A program made the position numbers and the translations under genes. The notes under the pieces are model-generated. The model was given only the letters and a program-made list of their open reading frames with translations, made no database searches and was not told where the DNA came from. Shown here one piece after another: positions 43,915 to 51,754 of a stretch of DNA of 64,000 nucleotides. The DNA lies in the NCBI GenBank assembly GCA_036245525.1, contig BTPG01000001.1:183712663-183776662 (forward strand). Direction: 5' to 3'. Every line of letters begins with the position of its first letter. The first letter of the stretch is position 1. Source of the stretch: Semisulcospira habei (taxonomy: Eukaryota > Mollusca > Gastropoda > Semisulcospiridae).

Positions 43915-44259
43915 TTACCGCTGGCTCACCTTGTGTAATACCACTTTATTAACTGTAACACTGTTAATATAAACATTTAGTTTACGTAGTTGATTAAATA
44001 TGCTATAACAAACTTCCCCTAACCAACCATAGTTGGTATCATCAACTTTAAAAGTAGGTGTCTTTAAATCAACTGTCATGCACTCCACATCTGGAAGCTC
44101 ATCAACATAATCCAAAGTCACACTATATGTAGCATATATTTCCGATGGTGCTGAAAGGCTTATGTAAGTCTGTTTGGGTGATGTTATTAAATCAGTAAAG
44201 TGCACATCTTTGAAGCAGTGTGAGATATCAATCACTTGTATGATTTGTCCGTCTGTCAT
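43915..44259 (-). CDS. Polinton hypothetical protein
   Basis: 114 codons, start MTDGQIIQVIDISHCFKDVH. It lies between the polymerase and ATPase genes on the same strand. The upstream leader TTTTTTATT-GGACAAAC resembles that before the polymerase start (TTTTTTATTTGTCCGACAAA), suggesting a shared promoter or leader motif. The sequence looks beta-rich (YATYSVTLDYVDELP; TVDLKTPTFKVDD) with no membrane segment. I do not recognise it; capsid accessory or replication roles are both possible. Confidence 0.5.
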   Translation of the reverse strand: MTDGQIIQVIDISHCFKDVHFTDLITSPKQTYISLSAPSEIYATYSVTLDYVDELPDVECMTVDLKTPTFKVDDTNYGWLGEVCYSIFNQLRKLNVYINSVTVNKVVLHKVSQR

Positions 44260-44286
44260 TTTTTATTGGACAAACAAATGTATAAA

Positions 44287-44905
44287 TTAATTTACTAACC
44301 CATACCCTGTGGGCTGATCTGTCTTTAAAATGAGCTTTAGATGCTTAGTTGATTTCAGTTTATTTTTCACATCATCCCGTTCATGCTTATTTGGGATGAC
44401 GTCGTTCTCTCTGAGACAGTCTTCAAAGCTGTCACGATCCTTACAGTAAAACAAACAGATAAACTTTTAACTGTTCTCGAAAATCTTTCAGTACAGCATT
44501 ATATTTTTGAGTGAGAATCCATACACTTGCATTTGCATGTCTGCCACTGAAGGCAAGTTCTGCTAAAGTGTTTCTCTTTTTGACAATGTCTTTCTCTGCT
44601 GAGCAGTCATCAACAATAAACAAAGTTGGCTGTCCTTCAAATTGCTTGTAAAAATATTGTAGGTAGTCATTCAGTTTTTTCTCAGGGTCAACTAAGTAAA
44701 TGTTGCTGTCAGTCCAAATGAATAAACGGTTGTGATAAGCTTTGTTGTGTTTGATTGTAGGACACAATATTACAATGTTTTCAAAATGATGGATGTATCT
44801 TGTTTGTAAGAGGTTAAGTACAAATTCAGTTTTACCACACCCTGTGGCACCACAAAACAATCCACAGTGTGGGACGAGTGTCATTAAGTTCATTTTAATA
44901 CACAA
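44287..44905 (-). pseudogene. Polinton packaging ATPase (FtsK/HerA type), one frameshift
   Basis: The N-terminal frame (44441-44905) has the Walker A loop GLFCGATGCGKTEF and Walker B TLFIVDDCS, followed by the sensor-like SVWILTQKY. A shift near 44448 moves the C-terminus (CKDRDSFEDCLREN to PTGYGLV) to another frame that stops at 44287. Such ATPases pump DNA into Polinton and adenovirus-like capsids. It sits next to the major capsid gene in the same orientation, the usual arrangement. Confidence 0.87.
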
Positions 44906-44985
44906 TATAATTTAATACATGACACCATTTAGTCTGCACTCTTCTATGCTCAGTTGTGCGTCATATATCAAATACAAATATATAT

Positions 44986-46194
44986 TTATGGCTGCAGCGG
45001 ATTCAACCTTTTTTTGTATATGAATTGTAATCCCGTCACTGCCATTTCAACCTTTCGACCTGACCCATGAAGATAATCATCATCTGTACTACGAAGGTCT
45101 AGCCAAAGAGCATACTTATTTATAAGGTATTGACCAATCCTTACGTCATACAGATGTAAATCTTTGCACGCAATGTTTGCAGGTTTATCTCTAATCCTTC
45201 CACCCGCAAAATACTTTGTGATCTCATCGTAGTGTTGATAAGGTAACAAACCTGAAGCGTACACTTGATTAGGACGGCCTTCGATTGTACAAGACAAATG
45301 TGTAATCTTTGGATTATAGAATTTTTCTGAATCCCGTTTGTATGGAGCCGCGGGTTCAACAAACAACATGAGTATACCTTTCAGTGACCTGGCAGGTGTG
45401 TTCAAGTTTATGTTCCACATCGGGTCGCTCTTGTCTTTGGGTATTAAACTATGTCTAATCACCCTGTCATAATAAATCGGCAGTTTTGTCTTGTACTGAT
45501 TTTGAATGAGAGTAGCTAAATAATCATGTGTGATAATTTCATATTCCAAAGAAATGTTAGAGATCTTATATGTTGCATTGGGATCAGATGATTTTATAAT
45601 TTTGGAGTAGTCATTAAAGGTTAGTTCAAAACTCAGATGGTCATTCAGTGCTCCTTGGTAATAAGGTAAATGTGCTGTTAGGATTTCAAACTCAAGTGGA
45701 ATGTAAAATCTGGTTCCATATGTTTCGGCCATAATAACGTCTTTGGCTGCTGTGGTTGATTTGTCTCCGGCATCGATTCAAAGTTTGGTAATATTATCTG
45801 TCTGTATGCCTTGGTAAATATGATCCTCTCGTTCTTCTCTTGTGAGCCAAAGATCTTTGTAACAGTAAAACACATCAGCATCATCAAGACTAAACACTTC
45901 CTGTCCTTCAAGTTTTACTTTAATAGTTCTAACAATTGCTCTGCCAAGATTGTTAACTAGTGTCCTGTTTACGTCTGTGTCTGATGATAGTTCAATATTA
46001 AATGCTAGGTGTGCAGTGCCAGGAACAATAACGTCACTGGGACCTAAGTTTGGAAACTTGACTGTAAGTGTTTGGTTCTGGTCTATGGTACTTGGATTGT
46101 TTGTGATGACGATTGATTGTCGAATGCCCTTAACACCAAGAGGCTCACGTAGTTTTCTATATGGGTCTAACTTTGATCCGTAAGACTGTGTCAT
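44986..46194 (-). pseudogene. Polinton major capsid protein, one in-frame stop
   Basis: About 402 codons in one frame from ATG 46194, interrupted by one TGA at 45778-45780. Segments include GTAHLAFNIELSS, FYCYKDLWLTREERE, RFYIPLEFEILTAHLPYYQG, HLSFELTFNDYSK and KYALWLDLRSTDDDYLHGSG. The repeated beta-rich halves around these motifs fit the double-jelly-roll capsid protein of animal Polintons and adintoviruses. It would form the icosahedral shell. Its start lies 39 bp from the divergent gene at 46234, so the two share one short AT-rich intergenic region. Confidence 0.8.
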
Positions 46195-46233
46195 TTTATT
46201 ATGCACAATAAAAAATAATAAATTAATAAAACA

Positions 46234-47477
46234 ATGGCAGCGGGAGGATTTAATCATGAAGATTTTGAAATGGATGACATGAATGTCTCAGATACTGGTA
46301 CCACAGATATGTCTGGAATGACTGGAATGGTAACTAGTAGTAGTATGTATCATAAACTGTTAAAAGACAAAGTAAACTCATTTTATGACAGTGTTGGAGC
46401 GTGCCCAGATGTAATAGATCCTAATCAGTTTGAATACAAAAAAGGACACTTATTTGTAAATACAGAGGGAAAGTGTATCTAACACATAAAAATAGTCCTG
46501 CTAAGTTTAGAGCTTTAAGTACGATAAAAACTGATGTAGGTGGTGAGGCAGCACTGCAGCGTTACCTTGGTGTTGGTACTAGTAAGAAGTTAACACCGCT
46601 TGCGCCTAGACTTGTTAGTGCGCTTCACGACACGCAAACAAAGTTACCAACAGGGCAACAAATTGAAATGGCACCAGTAACAAGCCTACCAGAAATAGCA
46701 AACACAGTGATACAAGAAACTTCATTTACTGAAGGACAAATAAATGATGCTATGAAAACAATAGATGATCCACCTTTGTCAATGCGGGAGATTATGGGCT
46801 TGGATAAATCATTGCAGTCAATAAGAGGTGAGATGGTAAATAACGTAGCCAAACTAGGTGAGCTTAATAAACACATAGAACGTGAAAAAGAAAAACTGGC
46901 TACCGCAGACAATGGGAATCTTGACACTGAAATGAAAGAAAGAATCCAACACAGATTAAATGATTTGCAGATAGAAAGATCAGGGCAGTTAGAAGTGATT
47001 AGTATTGGGAGGAAAAAACTGAAAACACAAGTCAACAGGATTAGAGAAACTATTCAGAAAATACTTCACGAAGACACTACTCTGGCTGAGAGATTGAAAA
47101 CACTTTTCAGAGAACAGGGTATCACAATTGCTAGTTTAATTACTGCTCTTGGATTTATTATCAGTACTGTTGTGTTAGCTGTCTCCGGGGTTGGTGGTGG
47201 TGGGGGTCCAGCACCGCCAGCACCACCAGCACCTCCAACAGACCCAAAAGATTTACAGTCATGGGTAAAGAAACAACTGTCTCACATATCAGACTTGCTT
47301 AAGAAATTGGCTGTGAAAGCAATGGACGCTTTGCCTGGTATTATAGGCACAGTTGTCAGTTGGCTTATCACTACTACAGCAAAGGTAGTTGGTTTTATGG
47401 CGGAGCATGTGTGGGTCTTTTTGGTTACAGTAGGAGGGTTAATGGTGGGTTATTTAATAAAACAGATAAAGAAGTAA
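46234..47477 (+). pseudogene. Polinton coiled-coil, multi-TM structural protein, one frameshift
   Basis: The N-terminal frame (46234-46482, acidic, then DKVNSFYDSVGACPD) shifts near 46455-46485 into a long frame to 47477. The second part has an ALQRYLGVG segment, a coiled coil (MVNNVAKLGELNKHIEREKE; ERIQHRLNDLQIERSGQLE), REQGITIASLITALGF with a hydrophobic helix, a Gly/Pro/Ala linker, WVKKQLSHISDLLKKLAVKA, and two further hydrophobic segments (LPGIIGTVVSWLI; HVWVFLVTVGGLMVGYLI). Similar proteins recur in cnidarian and molluscan Polintons (recalled, not searched). The role is unknown; a membrane-active virion component is plausible. Confidence 0.6.
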
Positions 47478-47531
47478 AACCCCTAATCTGTTAGGCCTAT
47501 TACCAATGCAGTTCTCTCTTACTTATGTGTG

Positions 47532-48713
47532 TCAAGGGTTGGTGTTGGTGTTGACTGTACTGGTTGTATGGGCGCCGGTGTTGGGGTTGGGGCCGGGGGG
47601 TGTTACCGTCTGTAATGATTTTAACGTCTGAACATGCGTGGTTGTTGCTCCTAAGTTTACAGATTGATTAAGACTGAGTTTTTGACCAACACCTGCAACA
47701 ACTATTTCATTATTATAATTTGTTATTGTCCCCATTTGGAGTTGAAGGTCAGATGGTAACATGTATAACCCGATGCCAACTACAAAGTCAACTTTTGATC
47801 TGGCATATCTGAGAACGTCTTGGTAGCGCTGTATGCTTGATGGGAGATCAACCACTGAATTAATTGAATCTTCAAGATTAGCAAGAAATTGTTTTTGTGC
47901 TTCAAATTTGCCACTCCCGTTTAAAATACTTGATTTTGTTAGTGATTGTGCTCCTAGTAAACACCAGACATATGTTCTGATAGACTCATTTACGCGCTCA
48001 ACTCCCGCTTGAGTAAACCCGTCACTCTTGTCTAAAATAAATGTTGTCCAGGCATTAGACTGTTTCTGTTCAATTGATCCTAACCAGACTTGTGATTTTG
48101 ATGAGAATGAAGTGTAACCAGGGTAGTAATCTTGTGGATATTGTCTGTGACTCATATCGTAATACAATGTACCCATGCCGTTGTGATCATCAAGTTTTTG
48201 TGTAAAGTCATACCTGGGACTGATGTTAAATTTATTACATATGCGTTCAAATGCTTTCATATCCATGGGGTTGTTAAACCTGTTAAAACTGGATTCAGTG
48301 GGCAGTGGTGTATGAAGTTCTGACAGTATTCTTCTTAATCGGTAATAAACATGGAAACGGTAGACAGACCTAATGAGTTTGTTTGGGTGATTTAAATGGT
48401 CTGTAAATGAAACACCACAGCCTGTAGTTGAACATAGTATGGCAAAGTTAAGTTGGTTTTGAAACATCTGTAGTGGACTTGAAGACCACTTTCTTGCAGT
48501 AGCATCGTCTGTAATTGGAGGGTTTAGGTAATGATCAAAGGGGTTGGGTACTTTTACTTGGAATAGATCTTGTACGCTTGCGTCAGACACAGCTATATCA
48601 AGCTGATTTAGTTGAATTATTTTCTGTTCATAAGTAGGTGCAACATTGTATTTGGCATCCACGTTAAATTGAAATGCGTTTACAGTGACACTTGTTGGTG
48701 ATTTAAATTCCAT
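47532..48713 (-). CDS. Polinton conserved protein of unknown function, intact
   Basis: 393 codons, start MEFKSPTSVTVNAFQFNVDA, the largest undamaged ORF in the element. Notable segments are WSSSPLQMFQNQLNFAILCS (an N-terminal block with TTGCGVSF), GVERVNESIRTYVWCLLGAQ, FEAQKQFLANLEDSINSVVD and YARSKVDFVVGIGLYMLPSD. The C-terminus is Thr/Pro/Asn-rich and disordered. No catalytic motif or membrane helix is clear. I associate the type with animal Polintons but not with a function; a minor capsid, tape-measure-like or scaffold role is possible. It is divergent with 48740 across only 26 bp. Confidence 0.6.
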   Translation of the reverse strand: MEFKSPTSVTVNAFQFNVDAKYNVAPTYEQKIIQLNQLDIAVSDASVQDLFQVKVPNPFDHYLNPPITDDATARKWSSSPLQMFQNQLNFAILCSTTGCGVSFTDHLNHPNKLIRSVYRFHVYYRLRRILSELHTPLPTESSFNRFNNPMDMKAFERICNKFNISPRYDFTQKLDDHNGMGTLYYDMSHRQYPQDYYPGYTSFSSKSQVWLGSIEQKQSNAWTTFILDKSDGFTQAGVERVNESIRTYVWCLLGAQSLTKSSILNGSGKFEAQKQFLANLEDSINSVVDLPSSIQRYQDVLRYARSKVDFVVGIGLYMLPSDLQLQMGTITNYNNEIVVAGVGQKLSLNQSVNLGATTTHVQTLKSLQTVTPPGPNPNTGAHTTSTVNTNTNP

Positions 48714-48739
48714 CCTTCTTTTTATATGAGATAATAAAA

Positions 48740-49441
48740 ATGTTTATTACCTTAACAAATCTTGACAGAAGCAAACCAGTGTGGTTAACTAATGGGATTG
48801 ATAATCGGGATGGTAGCAAGGCTGTAGCTATCCATGAAATGTTCTACACAGTAAAATGGTTTAATGTAACAGATAATACAAGTTATAAAGTATTTTTTTA
48901 TGACATGACTGAAACTTTACCAGCTGGTATTATGACTTTTGTACTATAGCTGAATGGTTTCAAAGTAAATTTAAAATTAAAGCAACTTTAAATCCAGCTA
49001 ACCTACTTGTTACATTAGAATTTCCAAAAGATAGTCATTTTTCTTTATCAAATGCTCTTGTATATTTACTTGGTTTTTATTGCACATTTTTTAAATTTCC
49101 AGATGATGAAGATTGGAAACTGTCAGATGGTCTAATTGCCCCCCAAAAAACAAAAAATAACTGGCAGATGTCCTGTTTATTTGGCAGTACACACAGTATT
49201 TAATGTGCATTTGAAAGAACTAAACACTACTGAGAATGTACACAATGGAAACCCTTCGACTTTGTTGAGATGTGTGCCAGCTGGAACTGCTCCCTATTGT
49301 GAAAGTGTAGTTGTTAGATTTCCTGCGCAGTTTAAGAAATTAGGTTCTAGTTTCTTTGAGTCACTGTGTATATCTGTAACTAATCAAGATGACAAACCAG
49401 TTGTAATGCATGATTTTAGTGTTGTGTTGGAAATTAAATAA
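48740..49441 (+). pseudogene. Candidate Polinton penton-like/minor capsid protein, frameshifted
   Basis: Three successive frames appear to belong to one gene. 48740-48949 starts MFITLTNLDRSKPVWLTNG. A middle frame contains ATLNPANLLVTLEFPKDSHF and ALVYLLGFYC. The last frame at 49136-49441 (PVYLAVHTVFNVHLKELN to VVMHDFSVVLEIK) closes it. The beta-strand-rich pattern with a C-terminal ..D..VVLEIK recalls the small jelly-roll minor capsid (penton) protein of Polintons, encoded near the major capsid gene. The assignment rests on pattern and position. Confidence 0.5.
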
Positions 49442-49461
49442 TTTTATTTTTGTTTATAAAA

Positions 49462-50154
49462 ATGAGTGGTGGTCCAAAGAGAATCATACCATTTGCGTGT
49501 CCTGTAACAGAGTTGAAAGATCTGGCAGACGTACAGGATTTTGAGAAGGAAGGAGAAATCGGAGAGGTGTATGGTTTTGAACTTGATTTGACTGGTATGT
49601 ACAAGAGGAAAGTTATTGTCAACATGAAAGACGGTAAAAAACAGATTCCTAAACTTGGTCAGCTGTGTGATGTTACTGTACCAGTTCCAGTAAATAACGT
49701 GCCTTACAACTTAATACATGTAGGTAATAAGTGGGTAGTTTCACCTGTGCCGCCTGCGCCTACGCCAGCACCCACAATTGACTGGGACATAAAGTTTGAA
49801 TTTATTAGTCCTTATGTATACACTGATGAAGGTGTCTTAGTGTTTAGGAAAGTTGTTAACTCTGGGCCGCTGATTGTAAGCCTTGTTCCAAGCTTTGCCC
49901 CAGACAACAATAGCAGAGATAAACTGAAAGTTGAAAATTATGAGAAACGGAGGTATCTTCTTACAAATAGGAAGGGCAGATCTGATACTTCTGTTGTGTT
50001 TGCACCAGAAAACTTTCTGATTGCAAGAGAAGCGACTGTAACTTCTGCGAAAGAGGCAAATATTGCACAGGGAATAAAACTTACATGGGATGAAACAGTA
50101 TCAGAATCAACAAAGGTCTTTATTGTTATTAGAAAAAAATCTGGATGTTTTTGA
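49462..50154 (+). CDS. Polinton hypothetical protein, beta-rich
   Basis: 230 codons from ATG 49462 (MSGGPKRIIPFACPVTELKD), 20 bases after the previous gene. It has an N-terminal charged part, a Pro-rich linker (VSPVPPAPTPAPTIDWDIKF) and a C-terminal beta-rich part (RKVVNSGPLIVSLVPSFAPD; VFAPENFLIAREATV). No domain was recognised. A further open stretch in another frame (about 50136-50305, ILVDKTTFVRLSYINLEH) may be its frameshifted C-terminus or a small separate gene. Confidence 0.5.
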   Translation: MSGGPKRIIPFACPVTELKDLADVQDFEKEGEIGEVYGFELDLTGMYKRKVIVNMKDGKKQIPKLGQLCDVTVPVPVNNVPYNLIHVGNKWVVSPVPPAPTPAPTIDWDIKFEFISPYVYTDEGVLVFRKVVNSGPLIVSLVPSFAPDNNSRDKLKVENYEKRRYLLTNRKGRSDTSVVFAPENFLIAREATVTSAKEANIAQGIKLTWDETVSESTKVFIVIRKKSGCF

Positions 50155-50335
50155 AGTTTCGAGCAGTATTATAGATGTCAAGATATTAGTCGACAAAACA
50201 ACTTTTGTTCGTCTAAGTTACATAAACCTTGAACACATTGATCTTGTTTCATTTTATTATGCCAGCAAATTGTATACTTTTGACGTTGCAAAATGTAATT
50301 GCTGATTAAATAAAAAATATTTGTCAATAAAAAAA

Positions 50336-51013
50336 ATGGTTAAATTCTATCCAATACTACCGACGCTTGAGCCGACTGAATCAACGCTTGCGCCTGATCC
50401 ACATGCGACAGCTGTACCAATTGCATCAGATAAAACATTACAGGCAGACGCATTTCGTTTATTGAATATTACAGAAGCAATTAAATATTTGGAAAGTGAG
50501 GAAGCAAAATATTCACGGTGTAAGAGACGGTATAAGACCGTTTTCAATTCTGTTCAAAATACTTCAATGGCTGTTGGTGCAGTTTCAGCTGGATGTTCTG
50601 TAGGGGGTATTGTTCTGTTTGCCACAGGAATTGGAAGTTTAATTGGAATTGCAGTTGAGGGTGTTAGCGTTGCTACATGCCTGGCTTGCTTTGGTTTGGA
50701 AGCCTTAAACAAGAGGTTTCACATGAAATTACAGAAACATGAAGCATTGAGTACGCTGGCTGGTGCAAAGCTGAGCAGTATGAAACTTATTATCAGTAAG
50801 GCATTAAATGATAATTGTATTGATGACGAAGAATTTAAGCGAGTCCAGGATGATTTGAATAATTACAAGAAACAGAAGTCTGAAATTCAGAATAAAATGC
50901 GTAGTCAATCTCCCATAAATATTGAAGAACTAAAAGCTAGTTTTTTAGAGATGGGAAAACAGATCGGTGTTCAGGAAACCACAGAAAAACTACACAGTCT
51001 TTTAAGCAAATAA
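50336..51013 (+). CDS. Polinton membrane protein with glycine-rich hydrophobic hairpin
   Basis: 225 codons from ATG 50336 (MVKFYPILPTLEPTES); this start is chosen over upstream non-ATG codons. After LLNITEAIKYLESEEAKYSR comes a long hydrophobic Gly/Ala-rich hairpin (SMAVGAVSAGCSVGGIVLFA; IGIAVEGVSVATCLACFG). A basic helical region (KHEALSTLAGAKLSSMKLII) and a Lys/Glu coiled coil (RVQDDLNNYKKQKSEIQNKM) follow. The hairpin between two helical parts is, as I recall, found in Polinton membrane proteins of cnidarians and molluscs; function unknown. It is intact. Just downstream, a different frame encodes the PSAP-PPxY stretch at 51103-51135. Confidence 0.6.
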   Translation: MVKFYPILPTLEPTESTLAPDPHATAVPIASDKTLQADAFRLLNITEAIKYLESEEAKYSRCKRRYKTVFNSVQNTSMAVGAVSAGCSVGGIVLFATGIGSLIGIAVEGVSVATCLACFGLEALNKRFHMKLQKHEALSTLAGAKLSSMKLIISKALNDNCIDDEEFKRVQDDLNNYKKQKSEIQNKMRSQSPINIEELKASFLEMGKQIGVQETTEKLHSLLSK

Positions 51014-51016
51014 AAA

Positions 51017-51135
51017 TCAGATTTGGTAATCAATCAATATTTTTGTCATATGCTTCGCAGAGAGATGACACGTCATTTACACCACTTGTGCCTGATTATT
51101 TAGCCCCATCAGCACCACCACCAGAGTATTATTGA
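51017..51135 (+). other. Short open stretch ending in PSAP and PPxY motifs
   Basis: A frame without its own ATG reads SQRDDTSFTPLVPDYLAPS and then APPPEYY before TGA at 51133-51135. It contains PSAP and PPPEY, both short motifs that recruit the ESCRT/Nedd4 budding machinery in enveloped viruses. It is probably the frameshifted tail of the preceding membrane protein or a lost small gene. Confidence 0.35.
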
Positions 51136-51364
51136 GAAGAAAAAAAAGTTTTTTTAATGTCCTTGTATCTTGACAAATCTGTCCGAGTAAGTTGTGACTT
51201 AAGTCAAGTTTTTGTAAGAACTTATAAGAACTTAGGGTAAGTAATTAGTTCTTATAATAAGTAATTAATAAGTTCTTATGATAACTAACTTAAAGGTTAC
51301 CTCTGCAGGTTCCTAAAAGTTAGTTGTAACTTATTAGTAACGTATAAAGTTCTACTTGAGAAAA
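51136..51364. other. Polinton right non-coding arm
   Basis: AT-rich sequence with short repeats of CTTATAAGAACTTA/AGTTCTTAT type (51215-51285) and the second copy of GGTTACCTCTGCAGG..CCTAAAAGTTAGTTG (51294-51325) in the same orientation as at the left end. No gene. Confidence 0.5.
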
Positions 51365-51748
51365 TAGTGTTCCTCAGAAATCGACTCTGACAGGGGTGTG
51401 TGTAAAATGACATTATTATATTTATTACAGAGTGCACTATCAGGTTTTGGTTCGATTTGAGAGAAACGGCAGTGTGGACGTTAATGACTTTAATTAGTTA
51501 ATTATTAAGGTCATTAGGTGTTGACAGAGACAATAGTTATAGAGAAAGATAATAAGAGACCCGTAAGATAATCAGATCAATAAGGCCGCATCAGTCATGC
51601 TTGTCACTTTTTAAAAATCAAAAGGTTGATTGGGTAATAACGGGGGTGTAATGGGGTCAAAAATTTTTATATTAAAAATGACGTAATTTAATGACTGATG
51701 CGGCATTATTGAATTCATTGTCTTACGGGTCTCTTATTATCTTTCTCT
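51365..51748 (-). repeat. Polinton right terminal inverted repeat
   Basis: Inverted copy of 31358-31775, ending TCTTTCTCT immediately before the target duplication ACACGA (51749-51754). Confidence 0.88.
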
Positions 51749-51754
51749 ACACGA

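Larger units (their letters stand above)
31358..51748 (+). mobile_element. Polinton/Maverick (adintovirus-like) element, ~20.4 kb
   Basis: A self-synthesising DNA transposon or endogenised virus-like element, bounded by ~400-bp inverted repeats and a 6-bp target duplication. It codes for retroviral-type integrase, protein-primed DNA polymerase B, FtsK/HerA-type packaging ATPase, a double-jelly-roll type major capsid protein, a candidate penton-like protein and several conserved small membrane proteins. No adenain-like protease was recognised. Integrase, polymerase, ATPase, capsid and others carry stops, shifts or insertions, so the copy is dead. Genes are packed in divergent and convergent blocks with 20-40 bp AT-rich spacers. 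Confidence 0.93.

Noticed and set aside
46234..46482. 82-codon ORF as a separate small gene
   Set aside because: Its end overlaps the start of the next long frame by a few bases, and the second frame begins without ATG at the expected continuation. One frameshifted gene fits better.
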